Source: Larix kaempferi (taxonomy: Eukaryota > Streptophyta > Pinopsida > Pinales > Pinaceae). Taken from it: DNA of 64,000 nt. Numbering within the stretch: position 1 is the first letter of the stretch; each line of letters begins with the position of its first letter. Location of the stretch: the NCBI GenBank assembly GCA_027924585.1, contig BSBM01000001.1, positions 53,808,501-53,872,500 on the forward strand. Direction: 5' to 3'. The notes under the pieces were generated by a model, which was given only the letters and a program-made list of their open reading frames with translations, was not told the origin of the DNA and did no database searches. Below, one piece after another: positions 11,324-22,925 of this stretch. Both the position numbers and the translations under genes were made by a program.

Positions 11324-12955
11324 GTGGGAGGTTCCAGTATGGCTAACCCCATTATGACAACTATCTTACAAGGTAGCCAACCTTTAGGAGGGATGGGAGG
11401 GACCATTGGAATAAATTATCCATTTTTGCAACACCACTATGGCCATAACTTTTTGAAACCTAATCAACTTTTCACCTATCCTATAAATTTATATATTTCA
11501 AGACAACCATATGCCAACACCAACCAATGGGCAGCTAACGCTCCCAGAACCTGGAACACCATGGATCAGATGAAGTTTCCATTTCTGGCTACTTTGAATT
11601 TTCCCGATCTTTCAAAATTGATTAATGATCCAGTGTTACATGACCTGAGATGGCCACCCCTACCCAAAAAACTTCCTTCAAACATCCCAAATTTTGAAGG
11701 TAAACCCAAGGAAGACCCAGCTAACCATGTGATGACTTTTCATCTATGGTTTTCATCCAATTCCTTTATGAATGATTCTATTCGATTGTGTCTTTTCCAA
11801 AGGACTTTAACTAGTGTAGCAGCGAAGTGGTACGTTGAGTTACCATGAGCATATTTTCAAACTTTTAATGCAATTGCCATGGTATTTTTGAACCACTTTC
11901 ATCCCCCAGTTCGTTATGAAACTAGAACTGAGTTGTTAACATCTTTCTGTCAGTACAAATCTACCCATATCTTGACCACATCCATGAGTGGTGAAGGAGA
12001 CATAGTTTAATCAAGGCTCAAATCCTTGATGAATTCCTCACTGATTGGTTCATCAATTCATTGCAACTTGTTATTGCAAAAGATGTGGCTCTTTATGGGG
12101 TTCAGACCGAGGAGCGAGCTATTATTAAAGCCCATCAATTGGATTTGGTTTATTCCCAATACAAGATGTTGTATGACATTTTTCCCACTGCCCCTAGAGC
12201 AGAATTTGACCCAACGAAACCCATCCTAACACCTCATGCTGATGGTGTGATCGATATAGTTGAGAACAATCCAGTTAGCCCGGGTAACAACTTTCCAAGT
12301 CAAAATTTGTCGACAAGTAGTCAAATTAACATAGAGAACATTAAACTCAACCCTCCTTTTGATGTTCTAACGTCAGTACAGAACTCTAAGGTCAAATAGC
12401 ATCTTGGAGGGAAGAAAAATCAGAATAAGAAAAATGGGAATAAGGGGAACAACAATGAAAACAATAACACTAATGTTGGTGGGGAAAATAATGAAAAATC
12501 TAAGATGAAAGTTACCTTGCTTGTTATGCAAGGAAGATAATCTAACTTGTAAATTCCATCAAAATGGAAATGGCACAAAAGTTGTTGGCTCAGCAGGAAG
12601 GGTCCTCCCAAACTATTGTTTTAACTAACCCATTTCCCCAACATCAACAACAGATGATTTTTGGTTCTTACCAAAACCATGTAGCCTCTCAAGGGGGAAA
12701 CCAGGGGACCCCCTCTCAAGGGGGCAATTCAGGCCTAGGTGAAGTTTTCATGTGTGAACGAGCTTCATATCTCTAGACTAGAAACAAGAATTATGAAACT
12801 AATTCATCTGGATCTAAAGGTAAGGAACCCCTTAACGCTGATAATGACAATTATTTACACCTAGAGAATCTTGCCAACAATACTATGCCTAGAATACCAA
12901 AGCATGTTCTTAATAAATCAACGTTCAATCCTAATGCACGCACTACTCAGAATTA
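11324..12955 (+). pseudogene. gag remnant of the 10.7-kb element
   Basis: The retrotransposon gag (capsid) domain is recognisable: PPLPKKLPSNIPNFEGKP, then DPANHVMTFHLWFSSNS, then SIRLCLFQRTLTSVAAKWY near 11670-11840, and MVFLNHFHPPVRYETRTELL after an in-frame stop at 11846. A frameshift near 12000-12060 leads to VQTEERAIIKAHQLDLVYSQ at 12109-12165. Further stops and a Gln/Gly-rich tail follow, ending in IPKHVLNKSTFNPNARTTQN near 12900-12955. In related plant elements this tail runs straight on into the protease linker, but here that continuation appears only at about 14780. The gag protein would form the virus-like particle; this copy cannot. Confidence 0.85.
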
Positions 12956-14780
12956 TAGTTCCAGCTTTATTATTCCCAGTAGCACAAGCACAAGTCGTCC
13001 CAGCACAATAACTAGTTTAATTTCCATCATAAGTTAAACCGGGTAAGAGGAAGAAGTATAATAAGGCCTAGCAGTAGCACTACTCTCAGCAGTTCCATCA
13101 GCATTTGAATAAGTTGTTTCAGGGGCAACGTTCTCATCAGCATAATTCCCAGTATAAATTCCAAGAGCAGTTTGGAAGCCAAGCGGAATAACCAAGTATA
13201 GTAACCGAGTATAGTGGCCGAGTATAGTATCCAAGCTTGGCTGAGTAGCCGATTCAATCAGCTGAGTAGCCAAGCCCGGTATTGCATCACACCCATTTTT
13301 CCCAGCCCTTGAGCTCAGGCGAGTAGAGAGATAGAGTAATGGTTTCTTTTCCGTGCCATGTCAATAAGAATAAGCACTCTATGGTCAATTGGTCGAGTAC
13401 CTATAAAAACTTAACGCAATGGCATTTTTCTTAGGCAAATTGATTCACAAACTAGCGGGTCATAAGGCGGGTAATAGCTTGAGTAGGTTCTTTTTTCTGT
13501 GCTTGGGGAGAATGAATGGCTTAGGATAGGGCAGGGCTTTCAACTGGGTGGACCACTGACCGAAAAAACACTAAAAGTTGCGAATGTGAAGATGGGGGTA
13601 ATTGTGGCGGAAAAACGGAGAAGCAGAGAATCTATGCGGATATAAAAGAAATTCCTTATAAATGACTGTATCTTTATAACGCTTTATGTATACAGCTTGA
13701 TGCCCCTCTATAAACCCTCTATAGAGCTAAAGAAGCTTCAGTTGGAGACTATTGGGACAACCAAACTATGTCCTAAGTTTTGGTGCTGCTGCAGGAGTAT
13801 GAAGACCTATTTATTAAAAGCTTTACAGAGATGAAGAGTCTAAAAGGTTAACTTGGAGAAATGAAAATATAATTTTGGCTGGACACCAAACCCATTCAAC
13901 ATCGCTCCTATAGATTAAATCCATGAGTAAAGGAGGAAGAGGATAATAAAAGACTACATGTACCACTAAATGGGGTTCTTTTTCCTATAATTAATGCCAT
14001 TTTGGTTAAAGAACACCCCTTTTGTGTTCTCCCGCATTGTGATAGTAGCTTTTAGAGATTACATACACAAGTTCCTGGCAATTTATTTGCATGACTGGAC
14101 AGTGTAAAGCCTACTAAAAAAACACATTGTAATGCTGAGACTTACTTTTATCAATGTCGATAGTGACAAATTTCCTTTAATATGAATAAATGTCTCTTTT
14201 GTACACCTTTTGGAACCTTGCTAAGGCACATTGTATGTAAGGAAGGAGTCTTGGTAGATCCCACTAAAGTTGCGGTGATTGTTAATTTACCTGCTCTGAT
14301 CAATGGTAAGATGCTATGTTACACTTTGGGACACATCAAAGTACTATCGGCATTTCATCCGCACCTACACATAAATTACTGAACCCATGGAGAAGCTGCT
14401 TAACAAGTCTGAGGTTTTCTGTTGGACTCCTGAATTTGAGGCTACCTTCAATGTACTGAAAGACAAACTGGTAAGTGCTCCTATTTTTGTGTTCTCTAAC
14501 CTGGATTTTCAATTTAATGTCCACGTTGATGCATCTAGCATAGCACTAGGAGCAGTTCTTGCGCAGCCAGGGGAAGGTAATCTAGATCACCCTGTGTACT
14601 TTGCAAGTAGAAAGTGATCTAAAGCACATTTTAATTATACCACCACTAAAAGGGAAGGACTTGCAATGGTATATGCTTTGCAAAAGTTTTTACATTATCT
14701 ATTGGGTGGGCATTTTCAGTTTTTTACTGACCATTCTGCTCTTAAATATTTAGTAAATAAGCTTTTTGGGGAAGGTCGAA
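12956..14780 (+). pseudogene. Displaced RT-RNase H block lodged between gag and protease
   Basis: A Gln-rich gag-tail-like stretch (about 13050-13200, broken by stops) is followed by a badly decayed reverse transcriptase (about 13730-14385) and an RNase H start (14387-14780). RT signs are SRIVIVAFRDYIHKFLAI, then YLHD where YLDD or YVDD is expected, then PFGTLLRHIVCKEGVLVDP. RNase H signs are FCWTPEFEATFNVLKDKL, HVDASSIALGAVLAQ and FFTDHSALKYLVNK. The middle of RT, with the first catalytic aspartate region, appears deleted. The block precedes the protease, the reverse of the normal gag-PR-RT-RH order, and both its edges fall within sequence that should be continuous. Confidence 0.8.
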
Positions 14781-16180
14781 TTTAAGATTTGGCTCGGGCT
14801 CCATGTGCAATGTCTATGCTTGAGGTCCTCCAGACTTGTCCAACTCAAAGGAAGACCTTACTTTCATCTTTAGGAGCTCTAGATCCTGTGGACAATCAAG
14901 TGATCACTTTCTATTTTGAGAATTGGAAGCCTCGTCTACCGCACCATGTTGCTTTTCAGATCCAAGTTGTATCTAGAAACACTAAGATTCATCGGACAGT
15001 TGTAGATGAGGGTGCCTCCACATGTGTCATGTCATTATCATGTTGTAAGGATTTAGGATCACCTGGTGTAATTGCTCCTGTCACCATGTTGAAAGCTTTT
15101 GATGGCCATCTTTTCCAACCTCATGGAATTATCTTGGCTTTTCCTATAGAGCTAGGGGTAAAAGTAGTCAAAGTGGTTGTTGAAGTAGTTAATTCCCCAC
15201 TTGATTATAATTTATTACTAGGGTGAAATTGGACTAAGGCTATGACGGCAGTGGTCTCTCGATCTTTCACGTCATCAAGTTTCCACATGAAGGAAAAATT
15301 GTAGCAATCGACCAACTAGCCTTAAACAATAATGAGTTCAACCAAGATCATGGATCCAATATTCCTTTAGTTTCCAATTCCACGACAAGTTGTGAAAATA
15401 TTGGTGTGGGGATTTATCCTTCATTAATGGAACCTTCAATCTTCCTCCACTGGATCTGCATATTGATGCATCACTGATACACACAATTTCAACAGTTTCC
15501 ACACCTTCTACAGACAAGATGTATCAATTTAAGTCTTTATAATTTAACAACCCTTGGAAGTGTTCATCCTATGAAGTTGAGTGTACTCATATCAACCAAT
15601 CATTATATCCCTTGGGTACAATTTATACTAAGAAGAAACCTCTAAGTTCATGTTTACCTTCTTGGGAGTCAGTCCCGATAGCTAACCAGGTGATCCATCC
15701 AATAGGATCATCGGAGCTTTCTCTCCACCCTGTTGATCCAACTGAATGTTTGGACATGTAGGATGATATACTTCCCTATGATGAAGTTTTCCTAGAATCT
15801 ATAAAATACAGTCTGCCATTCATTTGGATGATGAACCAGTTGCACTTTAGTCCATCTTTGGTTTTCCTTTGGAGTTTGATATTAACAATCATTCCTCAAA
15901 CACTACTACTATTGAATCAATAGAATCCTCCAAAGAGTTGTAAATCAATGTTCCTGCTGAGTTTGATTATGCTTCTAGCATTTTCAACTCTCGTGATGAT
16001 GAATTTGTTTTTGCCGATTCCTTCACTTCTTTCAACTTTGATCTTCCTATCAAGTTGGATCTGGTTGAGTGTAGGTATTTAGGCTTTGGCATTATAGAGT
16101 CTCCTTTGGTTAACTCTACCTTAATTATTTCTATTTCTGAAGATGGTGAAATTGAACGTATTTCAACCAAAGTGACCTGT
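14781..16180 (+). pseudogene. Protease and linker region of the 10.7-kb element
   Basis: The clearest open stretch (14789-15226) contains DLARAPCAMSMLEVLQTCPT, then RTVVDEGASTCVMSLSCCKD, which holds the aspartic protease site (DEGAS, where DSG or DTG is usual), and ends SPLDYNLLLG. This pattern is common in the gag-protease polyprotein of plant Ty3/gypsy elements. After 15226 the expected WTKAMTAVVSR and IVAIDQLA pieces appear in shifted frames, and acidic linker-like pieces continue to about 16180. Retroviral-type proteases cleave gag and pol; this copy is broken by a stop after the LLLG motif and by frameshifts. Confidence 0.8.
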
Positions 16181-18859
16181 ATCAGATATTTTCTTACATA
16201 TTTTTTGAATATGATCTTGGTATTGTTGTTTCTTGGAGATAGGATTCTTAGCTGGACTCATGGTTTCTTTCGGATCCTTTTTGACATTTTTTTGATCATG
16301 TTGTATATTCTAAACCTTGCATATAGGTTTAGGCTTCCCCGTTGTAACGATGCATTTGAGCCTTTTGCCATCCGAATTAGCCATAGGGTCGAACCTATTG
16401 GATATTGGTGTGTTAGCCATTTCTATATGCATTGTGCACCAATCCGAAAACGGAGCCTACCAAACATGGGACACTCTAATCAACACCCCTATTCCATTTT
16501 GGATCCCATGCTAATCTTTTCTCATAGGCTCAAGAGCCTTTCTAGTTTTACCGTGACTTTGAGAAGAAGACTCGTATATTTCTTTCTCATACATTTCTAG
16601 CCATTCCTTATAAGGCTCCCATTTTTATGTTTAAGTTGCATATGCATTTGCCTTGATCCCTCTTGCGCTTATGACCCTGATGTTGGCTTCAACGCTTTCA
16701 TCTTGTCATATAAACCTCCATTTGTTATCTCATTTTCATTAAGCCATGTATCATTTGGCCTTTGTAACTTGACACCCCTTACCCGGAGGAGACATACCCT
16801 GAGTGTCCTTGTCTTGCTTATGTTCCTTGCACTATGCATAGGTATGTTCCATGTGATTGGAACTAATTCTACATACCCCTAACACTTGTTTCCCCCCATT
16901 ACAAGCATTCTTCCATCCTTCCTTCAAGCTCGTTAAAAAAATTAAGGAGGCTACAAGTTTACTTTTTCATACTAGTTAAACGTTCACGGAAAATATTTTT
17001 ATGGAGTCCTCTTTAAGCTCTTTTCAGACTCCTTAAATAGGAAAATATCATTGAGCCAACTTGTCTCTTTCGTACTTGTTAAAGTACTTGAAAGGTCGTC
17101 TCTACGGTATAAGTTTAACCCTTTTCCGAACCGTTTAGACTATGTATGAAAAATGAATACTCTAGTCGTACTTGGCTAGAAGAGTTCTCTCTTGCAATAT
17201 TTTATCCTTTTTCGGGCAAGGAGACTAACTTTATGAAAAAGTACACCTATGAGTCTTCTTTAGGATTTTCATACCCTCTAAACATGAAAATACCTGCGAG
17301 CATCTAGCAAGTCGGGCTAGATATAAAACCCACGAGATAGTGTATAGATTTATTCTTTAAGGTTTTCAGACTCTTTAAAATTGGAAACACCGACCAGCAT
17401 GAACAGATCCAGGCTCGATATTAAAATCCTTGGATCAGTATTTTATCGATTAATCTTATATCTTGTCTCCAAACTCGTAAAACAAAGAATAAAGTGTTGA
17501 GTTTCCCTTCCATGGACTCATAAAATTACACATGGATGGATCCTTATCGAGCATGCTTTATTTCTTTTTCAAGCTCGCTAAAAAATGAAGAAGGTACTTA
17601 AAAAGAGTAACGGAAAGGGAAGGATCTCAAATGTCTTTTAGCAGAATGGCAGTAAGTCAAACAATTCCTTGAACAAAGCACCTATATTTGAGTCTATCAA
17701 ACAATCGGGTTCTATTTTTGTCCTTCGGATACACTTGATCTTAGAGTTGTCACTCATCCGGTTGGTTACTCTTCCAATCATATGGAGAATCTAGTAATGT
17801 CTCCTACATTGCAGATTTATATCATGGTCCCTTTGTGTTCAAATATGCCTAAGTCACTTCTATGTTGTGCTCACTATTCAATGATACAACCTGTGTCGGC
17901 CATTCTGCAGGTGCCTTGACCTCATGTGTCGGCCATTCCCTAGTGTTAGTAGGCTTCATCATGTACTCAGTCCTACTCCAAATCAGATCAGTCCTTGATT
18001 GTTCCCCATGTTGGATGTTGGAGGATTCCTTAAAGCCTCCCTTCCAATGAACTTCTTCCCATCTACTTCAACTCATATTTCTCTGGGAATGAAGTTGATA
18101 TTTTCGGTAGTACCTTGGGGATTGCAGTTATCAGTGGAAATTTCCCTTACTATTGGGTAGTGGGAATACATCAATGTCTCCTACTCGATGCATTCTTCAG
18201 GTGTTCGAATTCAAGAGCATCTATTCACACCTGTTAGAATGTACTAGATACCTTGGGGCCCATTTCCATTATCTGTGGTTTTCCTTGCATTTGTTAACAA
18301 CTTACATCAATGACCGGTAATCAAACGGTATCCTCCATGTTCAACTTCGGCTCATGTATTCACATGGTTAGAATTTGTACCTTTAGGCAGTTTAGATTGA
18401 AGACATTGGTCCTATGGTAGCATCATCATAATATGTTATTTTCCAAGCTGCGCAAGACTGATCCATGTTCATTTTGGATCTTGATGATACATAGATCCAG
18501 TTTGTTCACTATGGCTATGATCTCTAGTTTTTACATGGATCCACCTTTGTACTTATGTGGCTATGTTCATGATTCTCATGGATCCACGCTTGTATTCTTG
18601 TGGCCATGAAAAATAAATCAGTTATACACATGTATTGGATCATCATTTTATCCTCCTGGAGGTAGTGTTCCATCATTTGAACATGGACGGTTATCCCAAG
18701 GATCAGATTGTTTGACACTTTCCTCTATTTCAGGTACTTCATTTGAGCCTATGATTCTTGGTTTCTCTGGTTTCCTCGACTCCATAACCCAACCGCTCAT
18801 TGTTTATAATGTATTTCGGCCATCGTGTTCCCCTATAACCTCATACATTAGGGGGCATC
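16181..18859 (+). other. 3' non-coding region of the 10.7-kb element
   Basis: No integrase or other protein domain is seen. Between about 16980 and 17600 there are loose repeats built on GAGTC(C/T)TCTTTA...TTTTCAGACTC-like words, a kind of degenerate tandem sequence often found in the 3' part of Tat-type elements. Segments at 16370-16890 and 18000-18855 match the partial copy at 49925-52240. The run TTAGGGGG at 18849-18855, just before the LTR, is a probable polypurine tract. Confidence 0.65.
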
Positions 18860-19880
18860 TGTTATAACCAAATTTGACACGTCTTCGTCCATGACAACAC
18901 TTGCATGTTGTGCTTCCATAACGACACTTCATGAAGCTGTTGTGTGCCACACAAAAGGACAATGTGGATGGAAGAGCCATATTTGGGACCTCAATTGGAT
19001 GGCATTAACTCATTCATGGTTCATTCAACAGTTAGGGAGATTATGAACACATTTGGAAACCAAAACACCTCCTGAAAAACCCTAAAAATGGCAATTTTTC
19101 CTCATTTTTTCACAAATGCGTAGGTTGCACATGGACCACATGCGTGTTGTGCGTGCATTTCTCCATAGCTCACCGGATTGTGCCTAATTAAAATCCAAAA
19201 AATATAAAAACTCTCGAAAAATGGGTGGTTTTGGAACTGCCTCCTTCGTTTCAACTACTCCCTCCTCGACCCTATCTTCTTCTTTCACTATAAAAGAGAG
19301 GGAGAGGGGCCATGAATGGGCCACTTAGCCCATATAATGTTATTTTTTAGAAATTTTGACTCCCATCCCCATCACTTGTGCCCTAGATGCTCCTAAACCC
19401 TTATACATTTGATCAGAGGTTAAGATTCTTGGAGGAGAGAAGTAGGAGATCCAAAATTGAAGGTTTCATGAAGTTCCTTGATTGAAGGAAGGTAAAATTA
19501 TGTACTTGCTTCATTATTTAATGAAATAATAAAGATTTTTCCCCTTTCCAAACAATTGTATATGTGTTTATCTCATATTTGGTTGCATCTTGATGTTCAT
19601 TGTAATAGCTTTTTATACTTCATTTGAATTTCAATAGTGTGTTTATAGCCAATTATGTTCGAGGAAGGTCTTTGATTTGGTTTTGCAAGTCTTGGGATTG
19701 GAGATCAAGAGGAAAGATCAAGGTGAAGGTTAGGATCAACCTTCAATTGTGAGGTACATGCCTTCTTAACCCCTGAACTTTTGCTTATTTTTTATTGTTG
19801 CGTACCTTAGACATCTATTCTTTCCAAACCCAATATGTTGGTGGCCTCACCCCAGCCATAGGAACATTTTCCTAACAACA
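18860..19880 (+). repeat. 3' LTR of the 10.7-kb element
   Basis: Direct partner of 9191-10217, with the same TATA box (19289-19296), a likely polyadenylation region (AATAATAAAG near 19517) and the same CTAACAACA end. The next five bases, AATTC, are the right target duplication. Confidence 0.9.
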
Positions 19881-21080
19881 AATTCACATAAAACAAATAA
19901 AATGGAAAATAAAAAGAGATGAGGGGAGAATTCAAACTCCAACAACAATCCAAGGTATGCCAAACCACTTTGTATTTTCCAATGGTCAAGAAGTACAACA
20001 CCTAGGAGGTGTGGGCTTTAAGGGAAGCCAACAATATTCCTTAGGGAGGCCCTTTTTGTCCAAAATATATGCTAAGTAAATGGTATAACAATGGAGAGGA
20101 ACTCTTGCTCCTTGAAGGAAGGTGGCAAGGGAGCTTTGGAATGCGTAGAATGATAGGAAGAGGTGGGCTATGAGGAAGCCCACATCTTTTCGAGATCCTT
20201 TTTTCTTGGCATATTTTTCGAGATACTCTTTTCTAGGGATATTTTTAAACTCGCTTTATATATCATAATTTGTGTTTTCCAATTGAGAATGTGTCATTAA
20301 CATATCATTCAAGTCCTTAACCTTGGCCTCCAAATTGGATAGTTGGACACATTTTTTCATTTTCTTCATGAGTCATGGTTGAGCTTTCGGGAGGTTTAGT
20401 TGGAAAAGTAGTTTTTTCTCCACTTGTTTCCATTAAATCCCATTGATATTTATTAGATTTATTTTTTATTTCCTCTTTATCACTCCTTTTGAATCACCCA
20501 AAATAGATATTCCAATCGAAATTTATCTAAGTTTCAAGTTAACATGCCTTTAAAAACCTTGGTTTGTACATTGTCTTGCTAAACAACCTTGGTCTTAAAT
20601 TATGTCTGGAAATTCTCCCCCTCTGAATCTGAATTTTTTTTTATAGTAGCTCGATATGTCTTCTCTGTAATACTATAGGTTTGACCCAATTATGTTCCAA
20701 TAAAAAGTTACAATAACTTTCCAAAAACTTGTTATATTTTCCCTTCCAAAAGCGTGAACGTGTATGGATTAACACGTGTCTAATTTCCTTCTCTACTTGT
20801 AAAGGTTTTACCACAAACACTATGGTCCATATTTCTTATGATGAAATAGGTGGCACTCAATTTGGATCTCCAAAGCTTCATATATAACAGTTTTACCTAG
20901 AACACATATTTGAGACTAGTTTTTAGACCAATCAAAAACCCTAACTTCCACATACTATAACTTTGAAATTATAATGAACCAAGGCCTGAAATTTTTACAA
21001 TAGATAATTCTCTATGTCCTCTGAGGCTCCTCAAAATTTATTTATTTGAGAGAACCCCAAAATAATTTTATAGAAAAAAT
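19881..21080 (-). pseudogene. Leader and gag region remnant of the outer chromovirus
   Basis: This stretch continues the minus-strand chromovirus on the far side of the inserted element and ends at its primer binding site. Reading minus, a short coiled-coil-like piece (QLSNLEAKVKDLNDMLMT) is visible near 20280-20350. I find no convincing capsid motif, so gag is either very decayed or partly replaced. The call rests mainly on position between the primer site and the protease. Confidence 0.45.
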
Positions 21081-21093
21081 GGCTCTAATACCA
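21081..21093 (-). other. tRNA-Met-type primer binding site of the chromovirus
   Basis: On the minus strand this reads TGGTATTAGAGCC, one change from the classic TGGTATCAGAGC site for initiator tRNA-Met. It lies two bases from the LTR edge at 21096. Confidence 0.85.
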
Positions 21094-21095
21094 AA

Positions 21096-21410
21096 TGTTA
21101 TTTACCAAATCCTCAAAATAGCAGAAAAATTTAAAGAAAGAGTAACCTAATGCCTTAATGAAATAAAGAGATAAATAACAAACTTATTCAAGGGGTAAAC
21201 CTCCCTATAAAATGTATCAAATGCATAAGACAAGATGATTTGGTCCTAAAACTAGGTCTCCTTGGTATATATATATAGGAGACAAAGGGTACAATTACAA
21301 TTGTAGCTGACCATACAATTACAATTAAGGTCGTAGCCGATCAATAAAGACAATACTACTAGAATTATGGAAATGTCAGGTTACAATATATAGGGCTTAA
21401 AAATACCCCA
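21096..21410 (-). repeat. 5' LTR of the minus-strand chromovirus
   Basis: It starts TGTTATTTACC and ends near AAATACCCCA on the plus strand and pairs with 4254-4577. Reading outward, it is followed directly by the second copy of the 355-bp direct repeat. Confidence 0.8.
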
Positions 21411-21411
21411 C

Positions 21412-21765
21412 ATAATATGTTATGGTATAGGGTAGTAAAGGCAAAAGCCTTATACGTATATAATTGAAAGAATCTAGAATGCATTCATATGAAAGTAAAA
21501 ATAGCATGCCATGTGTGTGTTGGTTATGAGCATGTAACCAAGGCAAGTCAAGACTTATGATCTTGATGTGAAAGTGAATATCATGCGAGATAGTCATGGG
21601 TGAGGCCATATTGTTGTTGGATATGGAAATGCTATAGTACTACACAATTATCCAATGGAATTCCTACTTGTGTCAGTGCCTTGGGCTATGACCGTATTTC
21701 CAACACAAAGACACCATCAGAGGGGAAGGGTTTCTCGAGGAATTGTAAAGCAAAGAAGGGAAATG
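21412..21765. repeat. Right copy of the 355-bp direct repeat flanking the chromovirus
   Basis: Same orientation and full-length match to 3898-4253, ending GCAAAGAAGGGAAATG in both copies. After it the sequence continues CCTTCTAGTTCACTTG, which I take as the original flank. Confidence 0.8.
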
Positions 21766-22479
21766 CCTTCTAGTTCACTTGAGGGACCTTTTAGAAAAGA
21801 ACTGGTATAGTCTTGATGTTGCGTTGAGCTGAAAAGGAAAGTGTCTAGATAATCATGCAAATATTGGGGAGATGGCTAGATGATGTGTCGAGGTGTTGGC
21901 TAGACCTTCCAAACCATCATGGTCTAATGCATGACATGCAAATATGGTATTCATGACTCAAAGCAAGGTGCATTGAATGGGACTGCATTAATAAATCGTG
22001 TTAATCTTGTGGTTTTGCACACATATGTTGGAGTGCATTGTGTGAATGCATGTTGTGTCATTTTCATTGCATCTATAATTATAATAGCTGAAATGATGGA
22101 GTTATTGGTAATTCATAATTCTGAAATCATTTCATGAGTTGTTGTGAATGCAATGAAAGAATTGCTAGAAAAGTAGACATGGTTTGTTAGACTATGGGAA
22201 TGCTCTACCAGGAGAGCATATGTCTTGAATATGGCAATGAGAGTAAGCCATAATAAAGATAAGGACAATTACTTGCACAATTGAAGGCCAAGTATTATGT
22301 GAAACATGTTGTATTATTTAAAATTAATTATTGTAATAATAATACAATATTTTAAAAAATAAAATATAAATATAAATATATATCATAATATATATGTTTA
22401 TTGGGCCCAGAGGTGCTCTACAGCCCAGTATGAGGGAGATCTTGTAACATGTGTCAAGTGTTTGTCGAGTTTGTGGAGT
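21766..22479. other. Interval without recognisable gene
   Basis: No supported coding region. AT-rich simple sequence (mixtures of ATAAATATAT) lies at about 22345-22405. Confidence 0.5.
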
Positions 22480-22925
22480 GTTTGTTGAGTAACAAAATAA
22501 TACAAAGTAAACAAAAAAGAATAATACGAAGTAAAAAGTAATAAATATTATGTCTGCCATAAACAAAAAAGAATAATACAAAGTAAAAAGTAAATATGAG
22601 ACTTAAACTAGAGACTTTAGAGCTTAGGATTAGGTGGTAAATATTATGTAGGCCATAAACAAAAAAGAATAATACAAAGTAAAAAGTAAATATGAGACTT
22701 AAACTAGAGACTTTACTTTTTACTTTTAATACAAAGTAAAAAGTAAATATGAGACTTTATAATGTTTGTAAAGTAACAAAATAATACAAAGTAAAGAAAA
22801 AGTAATAGTACAAAGTAAAAGTAATAAATATTATGTCTGCCATAAAAAAATAATAATAATACAAAGTAAAAAGTAAATATGAGACTTAAACTAGAGACTT
22901 TAGAGCTTAGGATTAGGTGGCTCGG
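22480..22925. repeat. AT-rich complex tandem repeat
   Basis: The phrase AATAATACAAAGTAAAAAGT recurs several times, often followed by AAATATGAGACTTAAACTAG. The longer phrase GAGACTTTAGAGCTTAGGAT recurs near 22608 and 22892. Units of roughly 90-110 bp are partly nested and one piece is inverted (TTTACTTTTTACTTTT, near 22711). No coding content. Confidence 0.75.

Larger units (their letters stand above)
9191..19880 (+). mobile_element. Complete but dead Ty3/gypsy element, Tat/Athila-like, 10.7 kb
   Basis: Two direct LTRs of about 1.02 kb bound this element: 9191-10217, starting TGCTATAACCAAATTTGGCA, and 18860-19880, starting TGTTATAACCAAATTTGACA. Both end CTAACAACA, and 5-bp near-matching target duplications flank the whole. 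Inside are a primer binding site, a decayed gag, a displaced RT-RNase H block, a protease region and about 2.7 kb of non-coding sequence before the 3' LTR. I find no integrase. It sits inside the minus-strand chromovirus, so it inserted later. The gag type, large size and long 3' non-coding region point to the non-chromodomain (Tat/Athila-type) branch of Ty3/gypsy; I am not certain of the lineage. Confidence 0.85.
4254..21410 (-). mobile_element. Ty3/gypsy chromovirus, minus strand, broken by two insertions
   Basis: Reading on the minus strand, the element has a 5' LTR (21096-21410), a tRNA-Met-type primer binding site (21081-21093), a poorly preserved leader and gag region (19881-21080), then protease, reverse transcriptase, RNase H, integrase and a chromodomain remnant down to about 4640, a purine-rich tract (4578-4592) and a 3' LTR (4254-4577). 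Two later insertions, 7068-8243 and 9191-19880, split it. Removing them leaves roughly 5.3 kb, the size expected of a small chromovirus with LTRs near 320 bp. All coding parts carry stops and frameshifts, so it is dead. The LTRs differ clearly, including a 75-bp duplication found only in the left one, which suggests an old insertion. Confidence 0.85.

Noticed and set aside
13108-13160. Hammerhead-like CTGATGA with GAAAC on the minus strand
   Set aside because: The bases between the two words cannot form stem II, and the region is part of a Gln-rich gag remnant.
16055-16600. A 181-codon open frame as a membrane protein gene
   Set aside because: It overlaps the 3' end of the gypsy linker, its hydrophobic run comes from T-rich DNA, and the related copy near 49925 does not keep the frame.
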